NCBI RefSeq assembly: GCF_008704425.1
Contig: NZ_CP023696.1
Span: 6,426,501-6,490,500 of the forward strand
Direction of reading: 5' to 3'
Length of the DNA: 64,000 nucleotides
From: Streptomyces fradiae ATCC 10745 = DSM 40063
Lineage (GTDB): Bacteria > Actinomycetota > Actinomycetes > Streptomycetales > Streptomycetaceae
The notes under the pieces were generated by a model. It made no database searches, was not told the DNA's origin, and saw nothing but the letters and a program-made list of their open reading frames with translations. The translations under genes and the position numbers were made by a program. This document shows, in pieces, positions 43,301 through 50,328 of the stretch (position 1 is the stretch's first letter; each line of letters starts with the position of its first letter).

Positions 43301-43784
43301 CCCTGACCGGGTGACCGGGCCTGACCGGGGGACCGGCCCGGACCGGGCGGGGGCGCCCGGCGCGGACCCGGCGGGGCGCGCGTCCGGCTGGTACGCGGGC
43401 GCGTCCGGTGTCGCCCTGGCGGCCCTGGACGCGCTGCCGCCCGCCGAGGGCGCCCTCGCCGACGCCGACCACTGGGTCCGCCGGCTGGACGCCGCAGGTC
43501 CCCCGGCCGACCTGAGCCTGCGCCACGGGGCGCTCGGCGAGCTGGAGCTGCTGGCCGAGCTCGCCGGGCGCGGGCACGACGGCGCCCGCGACGCGCTCAC
43601 GCGCCGCACCGGCGAGGTGCTGGGCGGCATCGAGCAGTACGGCCACCGCTGCGGCACCCCCGGCCACGTCCCCTCGCCCGGTCTCCTCACCGGCCTCTCC
43701 GGCATCGGCCACCAGCTGCTCCGGCTGGCCTTCCCGGACGAGGTCCCCTCCGTCCTCCTCCTCGGCACCCGGCCGCGCGGCTGA
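40362..43784 (+). CDS. lanM: LanM-type lanthipeptide synthetase with intact dehydratase and zinc-less cyclase domain
   Basis: A 1140-residue class II synthetase. The dehydratase (DUF4135-like, ~200-800) is complete by motif: GDAHQGGRSV (Asp317, His319), VVYKPRPL, DMHYENVIA (Asp414, His416, Asn419), LLVDAETLL (Asp431) and IARPTRLYATLLEESTHP (Arg572, Arg575, Thr579). The C-terminal LanC-like domain (~815-1140) ends in the standard TGLSGIGHQLLRLAFPDEVPSVLLLG, but both Zn cysteines are lost: WC(H)GAPG is GWYAGASG (Tyr1011) and SLCHG is SLRHGALG (Arg1054-His1055). The active-site His after the first Cys is Ala. It should phosphorylate and dehydrate Ser/Thr, but probably cannot form lanthionine by the Zn route. 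GTG at 40362; a precursor candidate follows. Confidence 0.9.
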   Translation: MTDTALARETRLGPLPAAWWAPGLTLRERLAAPDAPAAPPAPGARTRVPWGIGDADGFTGRLASLGVGEDTALALAAEPAGRLAARTGKPEWARFVEGALTGRAGESAPGGGTGARDGAADGAYDGERGGGERGGRAHGDGPAGQGAPGGPAGRGETRTAAGADVFAPVLRPLVAAAWAAAAALPGAATALSTVPADTAAARTAFTALLDGRLAHQAARTLVTELHRARDTGLLAGATPEERFASFLDGLRAPGALAALLGRYPVLARMLGETCLHTASATAELLGRYAEDRPAIVAGLCDGADPGPLVRVDLDRGDAHQGGRSVALLRFADGRTVVYKPRPLDQHVLLDRAVAWLNAKAPGLALRTPRTLLRSGHGWMEFIEHRWCRTPLELDRFYRRQGALLALLYALDAVDMHYENVIAQGDQPLLVDAETLLHADLPQAATAGPDPAAEALRVSVHRTCLLPSLLIGDNGALDISGLGGADGEAYPSDGMRWEAAGTDEMRMVRGPVPSAAAQNRPVPEGRPVRHADHRAALLEGFRDAYGTIAAHRDELLGGLLDRWADGRGRLIARPTRLYATLLEESTHPGVLGDALARESVFSLLWSESELDPARQRLVEHEIADLWAGDVPFFAHRPALSAVWTARGTRLDGLLPRPALDAARDKIAAMGEVDRYDQEWIVNATLAVSHANTGTRAPRSELSVRPATPVAPDASRLLSAACGIADEIAARAVHGDGRVNWLGLEEVAPGHWAVLPMGAGLAQGYCGVALFLAELGALAGARRYTDLARRALRPLPGLLAALAGDPGLGAAAGPGALHGLGGVVYAAARLAPLLDEGLYEALPTALGALERATHAEGPGGLDDDPPTGLADGLAGALAAALAAHRTGAAPGAAALARRLAGRLAGAAAKPTGDPGFARGDAGTGWALLRYAAARPAQPAGTSGPAPEPYTSVGTALLRSALTALPRPAGHLTGSAPAGRATGPDRVTGPDRGTGPDRAGAPGADPAGRASGWYAGASGVALAALDALPPAEGALADADHWVRRLDAAGPPADLSLRHGALGELELLAELAGRGHDGARDALTRRTGEVLGGIEQYGHRCGTPGHVPSPGLLTGLSGIGHQLLRLAFPDEVPSVLLLGTRPRG

Positions 43785-43912
43785 CCACCACCGGCCGCCT
43801 CCCGGACCACCGCACCACGCGACACCCGCACCACCTCCGCACCGCCGCGCCATCTCCCGCACCCCTCCCGCGACCCACCGCGACCCCACGCGACAGAAAG
43901 GCGACCACTGCC

Positions 43913-44293
43913 ATGCGGAACACGCCCGCCACCGCCCCGTCCGCCACCGCCACCGCCGCCGTCCTCTCCGTCGAAACGCCCGCGACGCCCGCGGCCTCCG
44001 AGCCGTCCGGCGCGGCCCCCGCCGCCGCGTCCTCCGCCCCCGCAGCGCCCGCGACCGCCGCCGCCCCCGCCGCCCCGGCCGCCGCGACCCCCGGTGCCGC
44101 TCCCGCCAGAGCCCGCGCCACGGCCCGGGCGACCGCCCGCACCGCCGACCCCGCCGGAGGCATCGCCCTCTCCGGCCGCAACCGGGCCTGCGCCCGCGCC
44201 CGCGCCCTGTCCGGAATGGTCCTCACCAGCGGCATCGTCATCACCCTCAGCTCCTTCGACACCAGCGTCTCCGCCCCCAACGCGCAGGGCTGA
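43913..44293 (+). CDS. candidate RiPP precursor peptide for the LanM
   Basis: A 126-residue Ala/Pro-rich small protein 128 bp after lanM, ATG with GAAAGG upstream. Residues 1-80 are a low-complexity leader-like segment. A double-Gly (residues 82-83, PAGG) could be the leader end. The following 43 residues contain about ten Ser/Thr, concentrated in SGMVLTSGIV and ITLSSFDTSVSAPNAQG (100-126), and only one Cys (Cys93). That fits a peptide to be dehydrated to Dha/Dhb rather than ring-closed by many Cys, matching the zinc-less cyclase. It has no similarity I recognise to known lanthipeptides. The order, precursor after lanM, is unusual. No LanT protease-transporter is nearby. Confidence 0.6.
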   Translation: MRNTPATAPSATATAAVLSVETPATPAASEPSGAAPAAASSAPAAPATAAAPAAPAAATPGAAPARARATARATARTADPAGGIALSGRNRACARARALSGMVLTSGIVITLSSFDTSVSAPNAQG

Positions 44294-44300
44294 CACGGGC

Positions 44301-44322
44301 GCCGCCCCCGCGGCGGGGCGGC
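44301..44322 (+). terminator. stem-loop after the precursor gene
   Basis: GCCGCCCC and GGGGCGGC flank a six-base loop, starting 8 bp after the precursor stop. Likely terminator for the lanM transcript. Confidence 0.5.
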
Positions 44323-44351
44323 CCGGCCGGAAGGGGCGGCTTCCGCACCCG

Positions 44352-44382
44352 TTGACCGGTTCGCAGCGGTGAGCACTAGCAT
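44352..44382 (+). promoter_or_regulatory. promoter for the LAL gene, predicting a leaderless mRNA
   Basis: TTGACC (44352-44357) and TAGCAT (44377-44382) are spaced by 19 bases, close to the Streptomyces housekeeping pattern TTGACn-TAGnnT. A start 6-7 bases after the -10 would fall on the ATG at 44389, so the transcript may begin at the start codon; no good ribosome site precedes it. Confidence 0.6.
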
Positions 44383-44388
44383 GCGCTC

Positions 44389-47298
44389 ATGCGTTCACAT
44401 GTTCCGCACATCGTCGGACGTGACCTCCATCTGCGGGAACTCGCCGGTGCGTTGACCGACGCGTGCGCACAGCGCGGGCGGGGCGTGTTCCTCGTGGGCG
44501 AGGCGGGCATCGGCAAGACCCGGCTCGCCGCCGAGGCGGTCGGCATGGCCGTCGACCACGGGATGCGGGTACTGCGGGGCCGGAGCACCACCACCGGCCC
44601 CGCCGTCCCCTTCCGGCCCCTCACCGAGGCCCTGATGTCGCTCTTCCGCGGCGGCGAACCCCTCGACGACCTGCCGCTCGGCCCCTACCGGCCGGTCCTC
44701 GGGCGGCTGATCCCCGACTGGGGCGGCGACGTCCCGGCCGGCAGCTCCATGATCGTCCTCGGTGAGGCGGTGCTCCGGCTGCTCATCGCCACCGGCCGGG
44801 ACCGCGGGACGCTGCTGCTCCTGGAGGACCTGCACGACGCCGACCCCGAGACGCTGGCCGTCGTCGAGTACCTGGTCGACAACCTCGACCAGGCGCCCGT
44901 CCTGCTCGTCGCCACCATCCGCACCGAGCCCTGCGACGCCCTCGACCTGGCCGAGTCGGCCCGCTGGCGGCGCGTGGGCACCACCCTCGACCTGGCCCCC
45001 CTCACCCGCGCCGAGGTCGCCGCACTCGCCGCCTCCCAGCTCGGCACCGACCCGGCCGGGGTGCCGGCGCCCGCCCTCGACCGGCTGTGGGAGGACAGCG
45101 CGGGCAGCCCCCTCCTCGCCGAGGAGCGGCTCCAATCCATGATCACCAGCGGATCGCTGGTCAACGGCGACGACGGCTGGAAGGTCGTCGGCGACCTGCG
45201 CGGCGACGTCTCCACCTCCATGGCCAAGGGCCTCCTCCAGCGCATCGACCGGCTCGGGCCGCGGGGGCGCGACCTCTTCTCCGCCGCCGCCGTCATCGGC
45301 CGCCGCTTCCCCCTCACCGTCCTCCAGCACGTCACCGGCGCCGACGACCGCGAGCTCCTCAGCCACCTGCACGCCGGGGTCGCCTCCCGGCTCGTCGTCC
45401 CCGACGAGCCCGCCCCCGACTGGTACGCCTTCCGCCATCCGCTCACCGTCGAGGCGCTGTTCACCCAGCTCACCCCCGGCCGCCGCGCCGAGCTCGCCGG
45501 CCGCGCCGCCACCGCCGTGCAGGCCCTCCACCCGGAACTGGAGGGCGACTGGTGCCAGCTCGCCGCCGGGCTCCGCTCCGAGGAGGGCGACGTCACCGAG
45601 GCGGGACGCCTCTTCGCCGAGGCCGGGCGGCGCGCCCTGGCCGCCGGGGCGATCAGCTCCGCCGTCACCCTGCTCTCCCGCGCCGAACGGCTGCTCGCCG
45701 ACAGCGGCGACGCCGTCCGCCGCGCCGAGGTGCTGGAGACGCTGCTCCCCGCGCTCGCCGAGACCGGCGACTTCGGCCGGGCGTTCAGCCTCGCGCGCGA
45801 GCTGAACGCCCTGGCCGGCACCGACCTGACGGTCTCCCGGCTCGCCGTCCTCCACACCCGCCTCGCCAAGGTCGCCCACACCGCAGGCCGCTGGGAGGAC
45901 GGCAACCGCGCCGTCGCCCACGCCCGCGCCCTGCTGCGGCGTAGCCCCGACGAGAGGGCGGGCGCCCTCGTCGACGTCGCCGCCGCCTACCTGGCCCTCG
46001 ACACCCCCGGCCCCGACTGCACCCAGCAGGCGGAGAAGCTGGCCCGCTCCGCCCTCCAGGCCGCCGAGCGCCACGCCCTGCCCTCCGCCGTCTGCCAGGC
46101 GTGGGAACTCCTCGCCACCCTCGCCCGCGAACGGGACTTCGACGAGTCCACCGGCCTGCTGGAGTCCGCCCTCCTCACCGCGGAGCAGCACCGCCTGCCC
46201 CTCCAGCGGATGTACGCGCTCACCCGCATCGGCGGCAACAACTGGCTCACCGACGGCAGCACGGGCCCGCTGCTCGCCGCCCGCGACGAGGCCCTGCGGG
46301 TCGGCTCGGCCACCATCGTCCACACCATCGACGGCATCCTCGTCCTCGACGCCGTGCTGCGCGCCGACTTCGGCGCGGCCCGCCGCGCCGGCGACGAGTG
46401 CCTCGCCGTCGTCCAGCGCCTGCGCCTCGCCCCGGCCAGCCGGTACGTGCTCATGGCCCAGGCCGCCCTCGCCGCCCACCAGGGCGACCGGGCCGCCATG
46501 GAGCGGGCCCTGGCCGCGTTCGCCGACTGGGACGGCTCCGGTTCGCAGGAGGAGCCGCTCACCATCGGGCTCGCCCGCGCCTTCTGCGCCCTCATGGAGG
46601 AGGACAGGACCGGAGCCGTCCGCGCCCTGCGCGACGTCGCCGACCTGGAGCACGCCAACCCCAGCACGTACTACCTCAGCGGGCGGTACGGGATCGGCGT
46701 CCTCCTCGACGTGCTGGCCGGGGACGCCGGGCGGGCCGAGCAGGAGGAGATCGCGGCGACCGCGCCCGGCCGCATGCGGTGGAACCGGCAGTTCGTGCTG
46801 TTCGCCGACGCCGTGCTGCTGGGCCGGGAGGGCCGCGCCGCCGAGGCCGGGGAGGCCGCCGCCGAGGCGCTGCGCGCCGCCGAGCCGTACCCGACGGCGC
46901 TGCACCTGGCGCTGCGGCTGCTGTCGGAGGACGCCCACGCGCACGGCTGGGGCGAGCCGGTCGCCTGGCTGCGCCGCGCGGAGCACCACTTCCACCAGAC
47001 GTCCGTGCCCGCCGTCACCAACGCCTGCCGCGCCGCGCTGCGCCGGCTCGGCGCCCCCGTCCACCAGCACCGCTCCGGCAGCAGCCGCATCCCCGAGCAG
47101 CTGCGCGCGCTCGGCGTCACGGTCCGCGAGTACGAGGTGTTCCAGCTCCTGCCGGAGCGGCTGGGCAACAAGGAGATAGCCGACCGGCTGTACATCTCCC
47201 CCCGCACGGTTGAGAAGCACATCGCCAGCCTGGGCTCGAAGACCGGGCGGAGCAGCCGGGCGGCGCTGTGCGAGTTCTCGGTCGCCTTCGCCCCCTGA
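44389..47298 (+). CDS. LAL-family large ATP-binding LuxR regulator
   Basis: A 969-residue LAL regulator. An AAA/NTPase domain opens the protein: IVGRDLHLRELAGAL, Walker A GEAGIGKTR (residues 37-45) and Walker B LLLLEDLHDADPE near residue 145. A long helical repeat region (TPR-like, e.g. ALLTAEQHRLPLQRMYALTRIG) fills the centre. The C-terminal LuxR HTH is ALGVTVREYEVFQLLPERLGNKEIADRLYISPRTVEKHI (key ISPRTVEKHI). LAL proteins activate antibiotic clusters. It lies between the lanthipeptide-like locus and the NRPS operon, convergent with the latter's MFS gene. Either could be its target; activation of the NRPS operon is my preference, unproven. The promoter suggests a leaderless message. Confidence 0.91.
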   Translation: MRSHVPHIVGRDLHLRELAGALTDACAQRGRGVFLVGEAGIGKTRLAAEAVGMAVDHGMRVLRGRSTTTGPAVPFRPLTEALMSLFRGGEPLDDLPLGPYRPVLGRLIPDWGGDVPAGSSMIVLGEAVLRLLIATGRDRGTLLLLEDLHDADPETLAVVEYLVDNLDQAPVLLVATIRTEPCDALDLAESARWRRVGTTLDLAPLTRAEVAALAASQLGTDPAGVPAPALDRLWEDSAGSPLLAEERLQSMITSGSLVNGDDGWKVVGDLRGDVSTSMAKGLLQRIDRLGPRGRDLFSAAAVIGRRFPLTVLQHVTGADDRELLSHLHAGVASRLVVPDEPAPDWYAFRHPLTVEALFTQLTPGRRAELAGRAATAVQALHPELEGDWCQLAAGLRSEEGDVTEAGRLFAEAGRRALAAGAISSAVTLLSRAERLLADSGDAVRRAEVLETLLPALAETGDFGRAFSLARELNALAGTDLTVSRLAVLHTRLAKVAHTAGRWEDGNRAVAHARALLRRSPDERAGALVDVAAAYLALDTPGPDCTQQAEKLARSALQAAERHALPSAVCQAWELLATLARERDFDESTGLLESALLTAEQHRLPLQRMYALTRIGGNNWLTDGSTGPLLAARDEALRVGSATIVHTIDGILVLDAVLRADFGAARRAGDECLAVVQRLRLAPASRYVLMAQAALAAHQGDRAAMERALAAFADWDGSGSQEEPLTIGLARAFCALMEEDRTGAVRALRDVADLEHANPSTYYLSGRYGIGVLLDVLAGDAGRAEQEEIAATAPGRMRWNRQFVLFADAVLLGREGRAAEAGEAAAEALRAAEPYPTALHLALRLLSEDAHAHGWGEPVAWLRRAEHHFHQTSVPAVTNACRAALRRLGAPVHQHRSGSSRIPEQLRALGVTVREYEVFQLLPERLGNKEIADRLYISPRTVEKHIASLGSKTGRSSRAALCEFSVAFAP

Positions 47299-47479
47299 CG
47301 GCCCGTCCGGTCCGGGGCCCGTCCGGTCCGGGGTCCGTCCGGTCCGGGCCCGTCCGGCCCGGGTACCGGCCCGCCCGCCACGGCCGCGTGGACCGCACCG
47401 CCCCCGAGGGGCCGTGCGGTCCACGCGCGCGTCCCCGCGCCCGCGCCGGCGCCGCTCGGCGCGGCGCCCGCACCGCCGC

Positions 47480-48736
47480 TCAGCGCATCGCCCGCACCGT
47501 CCGCGAGGCGAGCACGCCCAGTCCGGTCACCGTCAGCAGCACCGCCGTCAGCGCGAACATCGGCCCCGCGCCGGAGCCGGCCAGCGCCCCGCAGACGACG
47601 AGCGACAGGGGCGCGACGGCGTACCCGAGGACCATGTCCACGGAGATCACCCGGCTGAGCACCGCCCCGTCGATGTTCCGCTGGATCCAGCTCACCCCGA
47701 ACACGCCCTGGAAGCCGATGCCGAATCCCATCATCAGCACCGTGCCGAGCGCCGCCGCGATGTCGCCGACCGTCCCGAGGACGGCCATGCCGAGGGCGAG
47801 CCAGCCGGCCAGCGCCGCGATCAGCAGCCCGACCCTCGGCCGGCCGCCGACCAGGCCGCCCGCGAGCGCGCCCAGCATGGCCCCGCCCGCCAGGGCCCCG
47901 TTGAGGAGGCCCAGCGTCGTCGAGCCGCCCGCCAGGTCGATCTTCGCCAGCGTCGCGAACCCCACGGTGAACGGGCCGGAGTGGCAGAACGTCACCGCCA
48001 TGTCCACCACCAGCACCGTACGGATCCGCGGGTCGTCCCACGCGTACCGCAGGCCCTCCCGGATGCGGGCGCCCAGCGACGCGGCCGGCGCCGCCGCCCC
48101 GGCCCGCGCGCCGTCCTCGTCCGGCTCCTTCGGCAGCGTCCTGATCCGGGACACGCACAGCCCGCACAGCGCGAAGCAGACGCCGTCCACGAGGAACGCC
48201 ACCGGCGCGTCGGTCACGGCCACCACCAGGCCGCCCACGGCCGGGCCCAGCACGGCCGACACCTTGGCGCCGACGCCCAGCAGGGCGTTGGCGGGCGCCA
48301 GCGTCTCCTTGCCGACCACCGTCGGCAGGATCGACGCCCGCGCCGGCTGGAAGAACGCGTCCACCGCGCCGAACAGCGCCGCCGCCACGCAGAGCAGCCA
48401 CACCGTCAAGGACCCGGCCAGCCCCAGCAGCCCCACCGACACCATCAGCGCGGCCCGCGCCCAGCTCGAGAAGGCCATCAGCGTCCGGCTGGACCACGTG
48501 TCGCTCAGCGACCCGCCGACCAGCGTCAGCACCGCCCTCGGCACCGCCTGGCACGCCAGCACCCACCCGAGCGTCAGCGTCGAGCCGGTGAGGCTCAGGG
48601 TGATCCACGAGAACGCGATGTAGCTGAAGCCGTCGCCGAGCAGGGACAGGGACTGGCCCATCCACAGCAGCCGGAACGACCGCTGCCGGGCGGGGGACCA
48701 GAGCCGGGCCCCCGCGCTCGTCAGAGTGTTCGCCAT
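47480..48736 (-). CDS. MFS transporter (EntS-like MFS_3), probable peptide exporter
   Basis: A 418-residue major facilitator with 12 hydrophobic segments. The opening is AGARLWSPARQRSFRLLWMGQSLSLLGDGFSYIAFSW, typical of the MFS_3/EntS branch exporting siderophores or antibiotics, with LVGGSLSDTWSSRTLMAFSSW the loop 2-3 motif A equivalent. The last segments are LALGMAVLGTVGDIAAALGTV and SLVVCGALAGSGAGPMF. ATG at 48736 has GAAGGG upstream. It is the last gene of the NRPS operon, 44 bp after the P450, and most likely exports the nonribosomal peptide or gives self-resistance. Confidence 0.88.
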   Translation of the reverse strand: MANTLTSAGARLWSPARQRSFRLLWMGQSLSLLGDGFSYIAFSWITLSLTGSTLTLGWVLACQAVPRAVLTLVGGSLSDTWSSRTLMAFSSWARAALMVSVGLLGLAGSLTVWLLCVAAALFGAVDAFFQPARASILPTVVGKETLAPANALLGVGAKVSAVLGPAVGGLVVAVTDAPVAFLVDGVCFALCGLCVSRIRTLPKEPDEDGARAGAAAPAASLGARIREGLRYAWDDPRIRTVLVVDMAVTFCHSGPFTVGFATLAKIDLAGGSTTLGLLNGALAGGAMLGALAGGLVGGRPRVGLLIAALAGWLALGMAVLGTVGDIAAALGTVLMMGFGIGFQGVFGVSWIQRNIDGAVLSRVISVDMVLGYAVAPLSLVVCGALAGSGAGPMFALTAVLLTVTGLGVLASRTVRAMR

Positions 48737-48780
48737 GTCGAACCCTTCGTCACGCCGCCGCGGTCGCGGGCGGCGGGTGG

Positions 48781-50328
48781 TCAGTAGCGGACGGGCAGGG
48801 CCGTCAGCGCGCGGTTGAGCAGCGAGGGCTGCCAGGACAGGGGCTCGTCCACCAGCGACAGGCCGGGGCGTTCCCGTACGAGCACGTCGACCGCGCTCAC
48901 GGCGACCAGCCGGGCGAGGGCCGCGCCGACGCAGAAGTGGGCGCCGAACCCGAAGCCCAGGTGCAGGGGCCCCCCGGTGCCGCGCCGGACGTCGAACCGG
49001 CCGGGGTCGGCGAACCGGTCCGGGTCCCGGTTCGCGGCGGCCGTCACCAGGAACAGCCGGTCCCCGGCCCGTACCGCCCGGCCGTCGAGCTCCAGGTCCG
49101 CGGCCGCGATGCGGATCGACATCTTCGACGGCCCGTCGAAGCGCATCGTCTCCTCCACCGCCGCCGGCACCAGCCGGGCCGGGTCCTCGCGCACCGCCGC
49201 GAGCTGGTCCGGCCGGCTCAGCAGCGCCAGCAGGGTGTTCGCGATCAGGTTGCTCGTGGTCTCGCCGCCGGCGAAGGCCATCTGCGTCAGCATCCCGACG
49301 AACTCCTCCTCGCTGACCGACGTGCCGACGCGCCCGCCCGCCAGCACGGCGCTGATCAGGTCGTCCTTTGGCTCCTCGCGGCGCCGGCGCACCAGTTCGG
49401 CGAGGTAGTCCTCCAGGTTGACCAGCGACTGCAGGGACGTGCGGTACTCGCGCTCCTCCTGGGCCGCGCCGAGCACGAGGTCCCCGACGCGGGCGTTCCA
49501 GTACCAGAAGGACGGGGCGTCGGCCTGCGGCACGCCCAGCCAGCGGGCGAACACCAGCGCGGGCAGCGGCCGGGCGATGTCGGCGACGAGGTCCCCGGTC
49601 CTGCCGGGTGCGGCGCGGCGGCCCGCCATGGCCCGCGTGGCCCGCTCCACGAAGCCCCGGTACCGGTTGATCGCCCGGGCGGCGAACTGGTCCTGGAAGA
49701 CCTGCCGCAGGCGCCGGTGCCGCGGCGGGTCGTTGAACACCATCCAGCGGGAGAGGATCCCGAAGGCCCGCTCCGCGTCGTCGCGGGCCCCCTCCGGCAC
49801 GGCGTCCATCAGGGGCCGCACCCGGTCGGCCGAGACGGCGGGGTCGCGCAGGCAGTGCGTCAGCTGCTCGTGCCCGGTGACCAGCCAGGCGCGGTGCATC
49901 GCGCTCCAGTGGACCGGGTCGTGGTCGCGCAGCGCGTCGAGGTACGGGTACGGGTCGGCGTTGACGGCGGGGGAGAGCAGGTACCGCTCCGTGAAGCCGG
50001 CGGACCGGTCGGCGGCGCCGCGCCCGGCCCGTTCGCCGGCCTGGTCCCCGGCCTGGTCCCCGGCCTGGTCCCCGTCCCGTTCCCCGGCCCGGACCGCCCC
50101 TGCGACCGGGGCGGCCTCGGGTCCGGCAGGACCGGCCCCCGCACCGGCCGCACCGGCCGGGGTGCCCGGGGCGGCCGCCCCGGTACCGGCGCGGGCACCG
50201 GTGAAGGGGCAGGCCGCAGCGGTGGCGGTCGTCGCCGGGGCCGGCCCGGTGGCCGTCGCCGTCGCGGGCACCGTCGCCGTCGCGGGCCCGGTCGGGGCCG
50301 CGGTGTTCTCCGTGGTCGTCGCGGTCAT
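48781..50328 (-). CDS. cytochrome P450 with low-complexity N-terminus
   Basis: A 515-residue P450, about 100 longer than usual. Residues ~1-107 are Ala/Pro/Thr-rich but contain CPFTGARAG, a common opener, and four copies of a GDQA repeat from a 12-bp tandem sequence (about 50037-50075). The fold then begins at LSPAVNADPYPYLDALRDHDPVHW. The I-helix is FAGGETTSNLIAN, the ExxR is EETMR, and the haem loop is LGFGFGAHFCVGAALARL with Cys466 as axial ligand. ATG overlaps the NRPS stop (ATGA), so it is coupled. It probably hydroxylates a residue or the finished peptide; a redox partner is not nearby. Confidence 0.92.
   Translation of the reverse strand: MTATTTENTAAPTGPATATVPATATATGPAPATTATAAACPFTGARAGTGAAAPGTPAGAAGAGAGPAGPEAAPVAGAVRAGERDGDQAGDQAGDQAGERAGRGAADRSAGFTERYLLSPAVNADPYPYLDALRDHDPVHWSAMHRAWLVTGHEQLTHCLRDPAVSADRVRPLMDAVPEGARDDAERAFGILSRWMVFNDPPRHRRLRQVFQDQFAARAINRYRGFVERATRAMAGRRAAPGRTGDLVADIARPLPALVFARWLGVPQADAPSFWYWNARVGDLVLGAAQEEREYRTSLQSLVNLEDYLAELVRRRREEPKDDLISAVLAGGRVGTSVSEEEFVGMLTQMAFAGGETTSNLIANTLLALLSRPDQLAAVREDPARLVPAAVEETMRFDGPSKMSIRIAAADLELDGRAVRAGDRLFLVTAAANRDPDRFADPGRFDVRRGTGGPLHLGFGFGAHFCVGAALARLVAVSAVDVLVRERPGLSLVDEPLSWQPSLLNRALTALPVRY

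Noticed and set aside
44381..44383. ATG at 44381 as start of the LAL gene
   Set aside because: Out of frame with the ATPase; ATG at 44389 gives the conserved IVGRDLHLREL opening.
47210..48787. 525-codon frame opposite the MFS gene
   Set aside because: Antisense shadow rich in Arg/Gln/His; the minus-strand MFS gene has ordinary membrane segments.
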